A DNA stretch of 64,000 bases from positions 2,088,001-2,152,000 of the forward strand of contig CP126123.1 in NCBI GenBank assembly GCA_030123605.1, read 5' to 3'. Source of the stretch: Nitrospira sp. (GTDB taxonomy: Bacteria > Nitrospirota > Nitrospiria > Nitrospirales > Nitrospiraceae). The translations under genes were made by a program, and so were the position numbers. The notes beneath the pieces are model-generated. The model saw only the letters and a list, made by a program, of their open reading frames with translations, was not told the DNA's origin and searched no databases. Shown here piece by piece: positions 37,217 through 45,911 of this stretch (the stretch's first letter is position 1; each line of letters starts with the position of its first letter).

Positions 37217-39892
37217 ATGCCTATCGCCGTTCGCTTGTTCGTCAGGGCTGTCTGGCTACAAGCCCTGGCCATGGCCGTCGTCGCCACCCTGTTCGCGGAG
37301 TTGCTCTGGTCACCGGCCCCCCGCACCTATACGGCTCTCGAATGGGCTCCCTATGACGGCTGGGTACGGCTCCGCCACCAACTTGCTCCTCATCCGAATC
37401 TCCTCCTCATCGTCAGAGATCGCGACAGCGAACAACAGTTCGGTGCCGGTCCTTGGGACCGCCGTATCCCGGCGCAGCTGATCACTGCGCTGCATGACGC
37501 AGGGGCTGCGGCAGTCGGGATGGACATTCCCCTCGACCTGCCGAGTCCGCCCAACCTGGGCGGCGCAGTCAGTGACGCACTGCTGATGGAAGCGGTGAAG
37601 TCGGCCGGAACCGTGGCCTATCCCGCATTCTTGCCGGCCGCTCTCGAACAAGAACCCGGTGTGTCGGTTCTTCCATCGAACCGGCTCACATCCGGCAGGA
37701 GCGCGATTCAACCGACACTCGACGGCGACCGTATCGTACGCCGTGCCGTTCTCTACCACGACAGCGGATCGGGTGAACTCCCCTCCCTGGGTTTCAGCCT
37801 GGCCGTCGCTTTTTGGCACATTCCGCTTGATCGGGTGGAACGACAATCCGGTCGCGTGATGCTGCGAAACGTCCGCCTGCCTGACGAAGAGACCGCCGAC
37901 CTGACCATCCCGCTCGATCATCAGGGCCGACTGCTCATCAACGTCACCGACTCTCACCTGCCCGGAGCTTTCTCGACGACGACGTTTCTGGAACTCTCTC
38001 GCATGATCGATCAGAAAGACGACGACAGGCTGAACGGGCTGGTCAAGGGAAAAGTGGTGATGCTGCTCTCACAGCCCGATCCCCAGCCGGAGAGAACCCT
38101 CCCGTCCGGTGATGCGACGTCGGATCTGCTCCTTCAGATGCATCTGCTCCGGACTTTGCTCACACAAGATTGGATCAGAGACCTCTCCCCGCCTCAGCGC
38201 CTGGCCGTGACCTTCGCCCTCTGCCTCTGCGTGGCATGGATGGTACTCCGATGGGCGGATTGGAAGGGGCTGCTGTTGGGAACGGGAAGCCTTCTGCTGT
38301 ACCTCGCCTCAAGCTGGGTCCTGCTTGTTACGGCCCATTGGGTGCTACCGTTCATCGTCCCCGTGACCGCCGCCGTGATCGTTCTGATTGCAACAGGCCT
38401 GCTCGGACAGGTCGTCGCCGTCAGGCGAATTGCCCTGCTCGAACAGGACATGCTGCGAATCCAGCAGGACCTCGTGGCGGTCCGTGAAGCGCTCGTGTAC
38501 CGGGAAACCGCCGTGGAAACCTTGGAAGAAGATTTAGAAGCCGCCTCGACAAAGCTCGCAGCAGACTTACAGCAGCAAATCGCCGAGGCACAGGCCCAAG
38601 AAGCGGCGACGCGCCGGCGGATGGAGGAACTCGAAGGGCACCTCCACAGCCTGCAGGCCGCCACGATCCGTTCCGAGGTACTCGGGAATGTCGAACAGGA
38701 GGCACTCCGTCGAGAATGTGCGCAACTGGGCATCGTCACCGGAACTTCCTCCATTCTGGCGATGTTTCGTGATCTCAAGAAAGGTGCTGGCTCCACCGTG
38801 ACGGTGTTGATCACCGGCGAGCCGGGAACGGGCAAGGAGCTGTTTGCACGCGCGGTGCATCGCCTGAGCCCGAGAGCAGCCAAACCTTTCATCACGGTGA
38901 ACATGGCGGCCATCTCGCCGGAACTCTTCGAAAGCGAACTGTTCGGCCATGTCCGCGGCAGCTTCACCGGTGCGTTCACCGATCGAAAAGGGTATTTCGA
39001 GCTGGCCCATAATGGGACCATCTTCCTGGACGAGATCGGCGATCTGCGTCTCGACCATCAAAGCAAGCTGTTGCGCGTGCTGCAGGACCGGACGTTCTAC
39101 CCTGTCGGCGCCACCACTCCCACCACCGTCGATGTCCGGATCGTGGCCGCCACTCATAAGGATCTGCAGCGTGGTGTCTCGGAAGGCTGGTTCCGTGAAG
39201 ACCTGTATTTTCGATTGAAGGGGCTTGTCCTACACCTGCCGCCGCTACGGGATCGTCCTGAGGACATTCCGCAGCTCACAGCGGCTTGTTTGCAGGAGGC
39301 CTCCCAGCAGGCCCATCAAGAAAAAGTGCAGCTCTCGGAAGAAGCGCTGGCGACGCTCATGCAGCAGCCCTGGAAGGGAAATGTGCGGGAACTCCGTCAC
39401 TGCCTCGAACAGGCGATCGCACTCCGTGAAGGACCGATCATCATGGCTGCCGATCTCCGCCTCTCGAGCTGGCCGGCTCTTGCCGTCGCATCGACGAGGG
39501 CGGAACCGCTCTTGCCGGACCCAGCCGGCGATGTCGCGGTATTGACTCACCTACGTCGGAACCGATTCGACATGCAGGCGACGGCGAAAACACTGGGATG
39601 GGACCGCAGCACGGTCACGCAACGGCTAAAGGGCCTCTGCTTTCAAGCGCTCGTGGAATCCGGAGGAGACCAGGCGAAAGCCGCTTCCTCGCTGGCGGGA
39701 GACCCATCACTGTTGCGCACGGTCGAGTTGAAGCTCATGGACTACTATGGCCACCTCGTGGAGACCATCCGACCCTTCGTCACCGTGGACGACGCCCTGG
39801 TCGATTGCAAACGGCGTTTCAAGAACCTCCCCGAGCGGCACTTCAAATCGGTGGAGGCGTTGGTACGAGAACATTTCAACCGATGCACATGA
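37217..39892 (+). CDS. Membrane-anchored CHASE2 sensor with sigma-54 activator domain
   Basis: The 891-residue protein begins with a membrane segment, then a periplasmic CHASE2 domain (about 40-320), about three membrane helices (330-410) and a coiled coil (415-500). A sigma-54 AAA activator domain follows: Walker A GEPGTGKEL near residue 535, GSFTGA near 580 in place of GAFTGA, and LDEIGDL as Walker B. The C-terminal 150 residues hold a Fis-like HTH (TAKTLGWDRSTVTQRL). It should sense a periplasmic signal and activate sigma-54 promoters from the membrane. It has no receiver domain. Confidence 0.88.
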   Translation: MPIAVRLFVRAVWLQALAMAVVATLFAELLWSPAPRTYTALEWAPYDGWVRLRHQLAPHPNLLLIVRDRDSEQQFGAGPWDRRIPAQLITALHDAGAAAVGMDIPLDLPSPPNLGGAVSDALLMEAVKSAGTVAYPAFLPAALEQEPGVSVLPSNRLTSGRSAIQPTLDGDRIVRRAVLYHDSGSGELPSLGFSLAVAFWHIPLDRVERQSGRVMLRNVRLPDEETADLTIPLDHQGRLLINVTDSHLPGAFSTTTFLELSRMIDQKDDDRLNGLVKGKVVMLLSQPDPQPERTLPSGDATSDLLLQMHLLRTLLTQDWIRDLSPPQRLAVTFALCLCVAWMVLRWADWKGLLLGTGSLLLYLASSWVLLVTAHWVLPFIVPVTAAVIVLIATGLLGQVVAVRRIALLEQDMLRIQQDLVAVREALVYRETAVETLEEDLEAASTKLAADLQQQIAEAQAQEAATRRRMEELEGHLHSLQAATIRSEVLGNVEQEALRRECAQLGIVTGTSSILAMFRDLKKGAGSTVTVLITGEPGTGKELFARAVHRLSPRAAKPFITVNMAAISPELFESELFGHVRGSFTGAFTDRKGYFELAHNGTIFLDEIGDLRLDHQSKLLRVLQDRTFYPVGATTPTTVDVRIVAATHKDLQRGVSEGWFREDLYFRLKGLVLHLPPLRDRPEDIPQLTAACLQEASQQAHQEKVQLSEEALATLMQQPWKGNVRELRHCLEQAIALREGPIIMAADLRLSSWPALAVASTRAEPLLPDPAGDVAVLTHLRRNRFDMQATAKTLGWDRSTVTQRLKGLCFQALVESGGDQAKAASSLAGDPSLLRTVELKLMDYYGHLVETIRPFVTVDDALVDCKRRFKNLPERHFKSVEALVREHFNRCT

Positions 39893-39971
39893 AGCTCACT
39901 CATTCCGGCAACCGGTTCCCGCCTTCCGCAAAACGACATCACTCCTCCCGAAAGTCTCGTAGGGTCGAGGG

Positions 39972-41186
39972 CTAGCGGCCCTCCTCCAGGGTCTGCGGCG
40001 GATGCACGCGTTGTTGCTGTTCGCGGGTGAGAATCTGTCGCGCCTTGAGATAACCGAGCGCCTTCACCTGCGTGATCTTGCTCCGAAACGGTTCCAGGCC
40101 TTGAACGGCAACCGCGACCTTGTCTTCAGGCGCCGCTTGCTCCGAATGCTGATCGCGGAGGAGATTCAAGAGTTTGAGTTCCGCCCCTCTCAGTTTTGCC
40201 TCTTCAATCAACACTATTTTTCTCGTCTCGCTCTTCGCGGCGACGAGGGCCGCAACCTGTTCGACGGTCAGTCCAAGCCGTCCGGTTTGATCAAGAAAAT
40301 AATCGAAGCGGCTGAAGCCAGAACGATTTCCATGTCCGGCGCCCGCATGACCATCCTGTTCCCTCTCCGCCGCATGGCTCCGGCGGACCTGTTTCAGTTC
40401 GGCCAGCTTTTTTCGCTGCTCCCCCGTCAACTGAGCCTCGATCTGATCCGAGGTCTGAAAGAGCCTGTTGAAGAGAACCCCCTCCGTCTCGCCGGTCTTC
40501 TGCATTTTGGCACGGATCACCTCGGGATCCACATCAGGCCGCATCACCAGCTCATCGGCCTCCACGCGGCTGAGATCGATTTCCGTCCCAACCCGCAACA
40601 CCTCACGCCTGGTTTCCTCCAGCAGCTTGTAAATGAATTCCGCCTGGGCAGCGGTCAGCCGCAGCTCGTTCCTGTAGTTGTTGTAGACCCGGCCGATGCC
40701 CTCCAAGGACATCAAGCCGATTTTGGTATTGAACCCCTGCGATAACCGAAACCCCATGGGCTGGCGCGAAGATTCCCGAAGTTTGGCCAGTTGATCGGCG
40801 GTCAGTACCGCGCGCAAGCCGGCGAGCGTCTCGATGAAGAGATTGAGTTCATCGGTCTCAATCCCTCCGGTCAATGTATTGGCGATGCGGTATTCGTTGT
40901 CCTGCAGCAGGCCGTGGCGCCGCTTCTCCTCCAGTTCCTGGAACATTCCGACCAGCACCGCCTCTTTCATCCACATCTCGGCTTTGATCCGCTGCACAAG
41001 GCCGGCCATGGCCTCTTTTTGCTGCGCGGTCAGCCCCAGGCCCAGGTGGACATAGGAGCCGGCAATCTGCTCAACGGCCCGGATCATCCGCGGACCAGGC
41101 GTGAACTCCATATCCTGGTGCGACTGGGCAGACAGGTGGCTCGACATGAACCCGACCATCAAGACCGCCAGCATCAGTGTCTTCAT
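39972..41186 (-). CDS. Exported protein with tandem CpxP/Spy-like modules
   Basis: A 404-residue protein that starts with a signal peptide (MKTLMLAVLMVGFMSSHLSA) after GGAG. Upstream codons of the open frame are not protein-like. Three helical modules recall CpxP/Spy/CnrX periplasmic chaperones: LTAQQKEAMAGLVQRIKAEM (about 45-110), LTAAQAEFIYKLLEETRRE with a following LTGEQRKKLAELKQ (about 185-270), and LTVEQVAALVAAKSETRK (about 305-370). Each begins with LT-x-x-Q/E-x. A short His/Gly-rich stretch (HAGAGHGNRSG) separates the last two. Roles in metal or envelope stress are possible but not shown. Confidence 0.7.
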   Translation of the reverse strand: MKTLMLAVLMVGFMSSHLSAQSHQDMEFTPGPRMIRAVEQIAGSYVHLGLGLTAQQKEAMAGLVQRIKAEMWMKEAVLVGMFQELEEKRRHGLLQDNEYRIANTLTGGIETDELNLFIETLAGLRAVLTADQLAKLRESSRQPMGFRLSQGFNTKIGLMSLEGIGRVYNNYRNELRLTAAQAEFIYKLLEETRREVLRVGTEIDLSRVEADELVMRPDVDPEVIRAKMQKTGETEGVLFNRLFQTSDQIEAQLTGEQRKKLAELKQVRRSHAAEREQDGHAGAGHGNRSGFSRFDYFLDQTGRLGLTVEQVAALVAAKSETRKIVLIEEAKLRGAELKLLNLLRDQHSEQAAPEDKVAVAVQGLEPFRSKITQVKALGYLKARQILTREQQQRVHPPQTLEEGR

Positions 41187-41507
41187 CGGTGCACTCCGTG
41201 ATGGATGCAGCATGTGTGTTCGTGGTGGTTCGGCCCCCTGTCCAGGCGGAGACCCGACGTTCATCCGGATCCGTTCATGAAGAGCACAGCATAGGAAGGC
41301 GGACTCGGTCAAGCCGGATCTTGTGTCCTCGGCCATGGGAACGCAGAGGGATTTTAGCCCAGGAGTCGATGCGCCACCCCCACAGGGCGCGCAGGCCAGC
41401 CGCAATAGAATTGACGGAGTTTGTTCACCTTGAAACGAGTACCGGCAAGTCTGGTGGAGCACCAGACATCATCCGGTTGCCCCAATCGGAGGGAGAAAAT
41501 GGGTTAG
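41187..41507. other. Intergenic region upstream of the CpxP-like gene
   Basis: No gene, tRNA or clear promoter was recognised. It ends where the first ~210-bp repeat begins. Confidence 0.5.
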
Positions 41508-41715
41508 CCCGCATTATTCACGACGGTTCGTCGCGAAATCGCGCGATCGCGTCGCGAGACGGGCGCCCGGAGCCGCGAGGACCCGAGGCGTACTTGAACA
41601 GTACGTCGAGGGTCTGAACGGCGAGGCCGCCCGCGTGGCCGCCGGTAATGCGCGGCCAGGCTTGTCGCAGCAGCGAGGGCGTGATTGGAGCAGAAGCGGT
41701 CGTGAATGATGCGGG
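41508..41715 (+). repeat. MITE-like repeat, copy 1
   Basis: The 208-bp element starts CCCGCATTATTCACGAC and ends with its near inverse GTCGTGAATGATGCGGG (15 of 17 positions pair). Inside is a palindromic GTACTTGAACAGTAC. A second copy, 210 bp and reversed, lies at 48393-48602; the two align along their whole length. It abuts the stop codon of the toxin gene. Confidence 0.8.
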
Positions 41716-42054
41716 TTAGGGCCGCAAATCGAGCGTCACGCGGATGGCGTCTTCGACAGCCGCCAATTCGTCCTGACTCAATGTTTCAATCCTGGCCCGC
41801 AGTCGAGACTTATCCAACGAACGAATCTGATCTCCCAAGGCACGAGCCGGCTTGCCGTCAACGGTAAGCAGCGCTTCCCCTGGATACAGCGAATCCACCT
41901 GGCTGGTAAGAGGCAGCACCACGACACGAGACCCAAAGGCGTTACACGAGTTATTGGAGACGATCACAGCGGGCCTGGTTTTTTTGATCTCGGAGCCAAG
42001 ACTCGGATCTAGTGCTACCCAATACACATCCCCTCGACGAGGCGTCTTCCTCAC
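41716..42054 (-). CDS. MazF/PemK-type toxin
   Basis: A 112-residue endoribonuclease-type toxin: RRGDVYWVALDPSLGSEI, the KKTRPAVIVSNNS strand pair and VVVLPLTSQ are the PemK/MazF signature. It probably cuts mRNA when freed from its antitoxin. GTG 42054 overlaps the antitoxin stop as GTGA and is preferred; GTG 42063 would add three residues. Its end touches the first MITE-like repeat. Confidence 0.9.
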   Translation of the reverse strand: MRKTPRRGDVYWVALDPSLGSEIKKTRPAVIVSNNSCNAFGSRVVVLPLTSQVDSLYPGEALLTVDGKPARALGDQIRSLDKSRLRARIETLSQDELAAVEDAIRVTLDLRP

Positions 42055-42278
42055 TTGGGCCACCCGTCACCGTCGATACCTTGCCAATCATCTTCCAACT
42101 GTCTTCTCCACCTTTCTTTCCTGGCTGCCCGATAGGCAGCGTCCAGTGTTTCCGTGTCAGGGTGGAGTTTGGATCGGACAGCCGATTCGATAAACGCACT
42201 GAGCTTTTTCGGCGGCACCTCTTTCTTAAGCCGCGCGTACACCTCGTCATCTATCGTGATATTCAATCGCACGGACAT
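42051..42278 (-). CDS. Antitoxin of the MazF-type pair
   Basis: A 75-residue protein whose N-terminal MSVRLNITIDDEVYARL fits a ribbon-helix-helix DNA-binding fold, and whose acidic, Trp-rich end (RRQLEDDWQGIDGDGW) is the type that blocks MazF toxins. An AGGGGG ribosome-binding site precedes ATG 42278. The gene comes first, as is usual, and a palindromic promoter lies 26 bp upstream. Confidence 0.85.
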   Translation of the reverse strand: MSVRLNITIDDEVYARLKKEVPPKKLSAFIESAVRSKLHPDTETLDAAYRAARKERWRRQLEDDWQGIDGDGWPK

Positions 42279-42303
42279 GATCACCCCCTGAATGACAGCA
42301 ATG

Positions 42304-42336
42304 CTGTATTTTATACAGGATTATATTGTCTAGCAA
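42304..42336 (-). promoter_or_regulatory. Promoter and palindromic operator of the toxin-antitoxin operon
   Basis: On the minus strand TTGCTA (42336-42331) and TAAAAT (42313-42308) are 17 bp apart. The -10 box is embedded in a perfect 6-bp inverted repeat CTGTAT-AAA-ATACAG (42304-42318), well placed for repression by the ribbon-helix-helix antitoxin. Confidence 0.7.
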
Positions 42337-42762
42337 GGATCGCCCCACGCTCTCGCCTCCGGCAGACAGTCGATCTCAAGTGGTGCGACTTTCGGAGTCG
42401 GAACCTCAGGAGGGTGGATATATCTGGAACCGGGAGGAGAAGGATGGCTCCTGCTGTCAAATCTTGCCGAACATCTGGAACTTCGACCCACGAGCAGAAT
42501 CGCTCGCCACGTTTGAACAGGCAGGGCTCGTCGTCAGGCTGACGCTGGCATGCAGACCTCTCGCATCACCCTATGCGTCATCCATGCGCCTGGCGCCCGA
42601 GCGGCACTCTGATGCTCACTGCTGCTCTTTCGCTTATCACCTGACCATACAATTGTTTGTGACACCGTTTCCCATTCAACACAATTCGCATGGTCAAGAT
42701 CTCAGATTCACCGGCGAAACAAGTCGAGTAGCGTGGGAGAATTTCACTCCCACGCCCTCCCA

Positions 42763-42796
42763 GAACCGGACGTGAACCTCGCGATTCATCCGGCTC
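42763..42796 (-). ncRNA. Group II intron domain V
   Basis: A 34-nt hairpin that begins GAGCCGGATGAATC and ends TTCACGTCCGGTTC matches the catalytic domain V in length and shape, with its first base directly after the reverse transcriptase stop codon. Confidence 0.9.
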
Positions 42797-44041
42797 CTAT
42801 CGTCCCACCGTTGACCCCAACGTCCAATGCGCGAACAGGTCAGGCTGTCGGGCGCAGATCCGCCACAACCAGTGCCAGGCTCGCCCCTTGTGTGCACGGA
42901 GTCTCTTGTATTTCCGTTGCGCCCAGCGCACCAGGAACTCATCCAGGGTGCGTAACGCGCGACGGAGCACCGACGCGTGAAACCGTCCGTAGTACCGAAC
43001 CCCTCCCCTGACCACGGGCTGGATCCACCGGGCGAGTACGTCCAAGCCGAGATCGCTACGATGATGCACCCGCCAGCGACGGATTCTTTGCCGCATCGCC
43101 GTGGCCGCTTTCTCGCTCACTGCCGGTGCAAAACTGACGAAGAGCTGTCCCGTACGATTCTTCGACGATCGCGGGCGAAACGTGTAGCCCAAAAAGTCGA
43201 AGCGCTGTTCGGCATAGCTTCCTCGCCGATTGGCATCCTTGCAGTACACGATCTTGGTCTTGTCCGGGTGCAGTTCCAGTTTCCACTGCCCCAGGCGTTG
43301 CCCAAGCGCGTCCCAGAGGGCCCGCGCTTGCGCTTCGCTTCTGCAGTGGCAGATGATGTCGTCAGCGTAGCGCTCGAAGGGGATGTCGGCGTGCTGCTCC
43401 GCCATCCACCGATCGAAGGCATCATGGAGAAACAGGTTGGCCCGGAGCGGGCTGATCACCGCGCCCTGGGGCGTGCCCTGACTCCGTTCCACTAACGTCC
43501 CATCCGGCATGCGCACAGGCGCCTTGAGCCATCTTTCGATGTACAACAACACCCATGTGCAGTCGGTGTGTCGGCGCACCACCCGTAACAAGAGCTCCCA
43601 GTCAATACTATCGAAGAAACCCTTGAGATCGAGATCCCACACCCAGTCGTACCGCCAGCACCGCTGGCGCGCCACCGACAGGGCCTGATGCGCTGACCGG
43701 CCAGGCCGATACCCATACGAGTCGTTGTGGAGCAGGGGTTCCACAAGCGGTTCGAGGTATCGCTGGACTACCATCTGAGCAACGCGGTCCGCGACTGTCG
43801 GAATACCGAGCGGTCGTTTCTGGCCATCGCCCTTCGGAATGTCCACCCGGTGCACCGGCGGCGGAAAGTAGCTGCCGGAGCACAGCCGATTCCACAGCCG
43901 GTAGAGGTTATTGTGCAAATCCTCTTCGAACTGTTCAATCGACTGTCCGTCAACTCCCGCTGCCCCTTGATTGGCTTTCACCCGTGTGTACGCGTCCCAC
44001 ACGTTATGTTTGGAAATACCAAACGGTTTGGTGTTATCCAT
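42797..44041 (-). CDS. ltrA: Group II intron reverse transcriptase/maturase
   Basis: The 414-residue protein helps the intron splice and move. The RT domain shows KRPLGIPTVADRVAQMV, the DLKGFFDSIDW aspartate motif, SQGTPQGAVISPL, and the catalytic YADDIICHC. A maturase (X, GIIM-type) domain follows with WIQPVVRGGVRYYGRFH. There is no C-terminal endonuclease domain, so the intron probably inserts at replication forks or hairpins. ATG 44041 follows GAGGA. It is intact. Confidence 0.93.
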   Translation of the reverse strand: MDNTKPFGISKHNVWDAYTRVKANQGAAGVDGQSIEQFEEDLHNNLYRLWNRLCSGSYFPPPVHRVDIPKGDGQKRPLGIPTVADRVAQMVVQRYLEPLVEPLLHNDSYGYRPGRSAHQALSVARQRCWRYDWVWDLDLKGFFDSIDWELLLRVVRRHTDCTWVLLYIERWLKAPVRMPDGTLVERSQGTPQGAVISPLRANLFLHDAFDRWMAEQHADIPFERYADDIICHCRSEAQARALWDALGQRLGQWKLELHPDKTKIVYCKDANRRGSYAEQRFDFLGYTFRPRSSKNRTGQLFVSFAPAVSEKAATAMRQRIRRWRVHHRSDLGLDVLARWIQPVVRGGVRYYGRFHASVLRRALRTLDEFLVRWAQRKYKRLRAHKGRAWHWLWRICARQPDLFAHWTLGSTVGR

Positions 44042-44627
44042 GCGAGTCCTCCTCGTGCGAGTTGCCCGCCCGATAACCCCTGACGACGCCGCCCCTTCGG
44101 TCCGGTCCCATTACAGAACGTTCTTCCCTACTATGGACGACTCCGCCCCTGTGCCCCGCCTCGGTACTCGGGTGCTTGTGGGGGCTGCCCACTTGCGCGG
44201 CTCCCTTCGCATCGGAGCGACAGGTTCCTACGTTCCTCATCCATGCCTGAATCAAGCTCACGCCGCCTTCATGCCGGACGCCAGTGGAGCCCGGAGCAGG
44301 TCATCCTCCACTTCCTTTCCCGGGACAGAGTCTGATCCCGGTTTCGACGTCGCCTGAGGTCTTTCGACACGTCCTCAGCGGTTCACTTGCGTTCGTCTTC
44401 TTGATTCGCACCTGACGGAGTGTCTCTCCGCCTTTTCCGGCCACGCTCACGACGACGACTCTTGATCGCCGCCGCTGGCCGCGGTTTGAAGCCTGCGCCT
44501 GCACGCCGACTTCGAGGGGCCTTCCCTCATCATGAATAAAGCATCGCTCCATCGCTCCCGCGAGAGTCGCGTTCGTAGCACACTGACTCCCGCCCCATTT
44601 TTTCCTCCTCAGTAATTCCTTGCACAG

Positions 44628-44688
44628 CCTAACGCGCCGGGTCAGCGGCGGGCCGCGCAGCGGACCGTCTGCTGCAAGCGGTTGTTCG
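44628..44688 (-). repeat. attC-like integron recombination site
   Basis: The site lies right after the stop codon of the DUF262-HNH gene. On the minus strand it starts CGAACAAC (ideal R'' CTAACAAC), has an imperfect stem CAGCAGACGGTCCGC / GCGGCCCGCCGCTG with an unpaired A, and ends GCGTTAGGC, the exact R' core GTTRRRY. Size (61 bp), order and position are those of a cassette attC. The imperfect R'' box suggests ageing. Confidence 0.65.
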
Positions 44689-45911
44689 AGTTCATCTTTT
44701 TCCCTTTCGTGAATTGCATGATCGGCACATCAGCGCAGCGTTTGATAGTGTTGACTTTCCACCGAGAGAATGGGGCTTGATGTGGTCAATTGTGAAGTTG
44801 ATCCACGTAAGTCGCATTCTGCATTTCGGGCACCGCTTCCGTTCATCCGAGTGCCACATGAGTCTGCGCTGTTCAATCGTGAATCCTCGTTGATCATCCT
44901 TCTTTTCGAACAATCCACCCAACACCCTTTTCAGAATCTCCGCCCGTCTCTGCCGCGTAGCCAAACTGTCCGTATCCCCCTGCACGGTCAGCAAGTAGTC
45001 AGCAAATAGCCGCTGATCTGGACTTGCTCCTTCTGCCTTCCTTTGCTGTTGCCTCACCGTACCGACGCCGTTTGACAACCAGACCAAGAGTCTCTGCGCC
45101 TGTCGGTTTCGTTTGGGATCGGTAAGTATTGAACCCTCGCGATCCAAATCCCAAAGGAAGACAAAGAGAGAGTAGAAATCGGCCGAGTTCGCGAAGCGCG
45201 TGGTCCTGATGTCAGGAAGGACCTTCTTTACAAGGTTCAGGACATGCACGGTCTCCTGAATCACCCGGTGAAGGGTGCGAAGATCAATGGCTTGACCGCC
45301 GATGACTCCGTCGAGGGCTTTCTTCTTGTTTATGAGTCCTTTCGACTGAAGCGACGCCATTAATTCACAGACCAGCTCAACATGCTTCATTCGGCTAATC
45401 TGTCCTCGTGACAGAATCCGGTTCTCAAGGAAGAACCCGCGTTTCCTTTCTGCGAGTCGTCCGGCCTGCTTCAGGAAATCACTGCGGTAGAACTTCGCAT
45501 GGCGTTTCTCCGCTCCGGTCAGTCGCTTACCCGTGGAATTAATGCGGACGAAAAGGTCGATAATGTCGCCAAGGTCTCCGGTGATCTCGACCGTCTGAAA
45601 CTTGTATCCCGTTAATCGGTGCTCGTGACCGCGACTCCGCATTCGAGTCCAGTCCCATTCCTCTATTCCATCGTCCGGCCCAAGTCGCCCCTTTGCCTCG
45701 AACCGTGAGCCGCGAAACCGACCCGCACCTTGAAACATCAGCACCGTTTCGATCCGTTGCTTGCCGTCAATGACGTTATAACGCAGTTTCCCGTTATCGT
45801 TCTGCCGGTAGAGGAACACGGAGGGAATGGGGTAATTCTGGAGCAAGGACTCAATGAGTTTCTTTCTGTCCGACAACGTCCAAACCGAGTCTCGCTGGAA
45901 GCCTGGCTCTA

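Larger units (their letters stand above)
42728..44584 (-). mobile_element. Group II intron with reverse transcriptase
   Basis: The 1857-nt intron is bounded by GTGTG at 44584-44580 (consensus GUGYG) and ...CTAC at 42731-42728 (consensus AY end). A canonical domain V and a domain VI-like hairpin (42730-42757) lie after the reverse transcriptase gene in the right order. The first 540 nt carry the domain I-III RNA. The 5' end is less sure: another GTGCG lies at 44411-44407. Confidence 0.85.
42578..44599 (-). pseudogene. Small reading frame split by the group II intron
   Basis: The five codons at 44599-44585 (MGRES), preceded by GAGGAGG, join in frame across the intron to 42727-42578 (STCFAGESEILTMRIVLNGK and on), giving a 54-residue frame ending in TGA. 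It begins 28 bp after the attC-like site, where the next cassette gene would be expected. Intron splicing would restore it. The open stretch is short enough to be chance; no family recognised. Confidence 0.4.

Noticed and set aside
44301..44552. 83-codon frame upstream of the reverse transcriptase
   Set aside because: It lies in the structured 5' RNA of the group II intron and looks like translated RNA stems.
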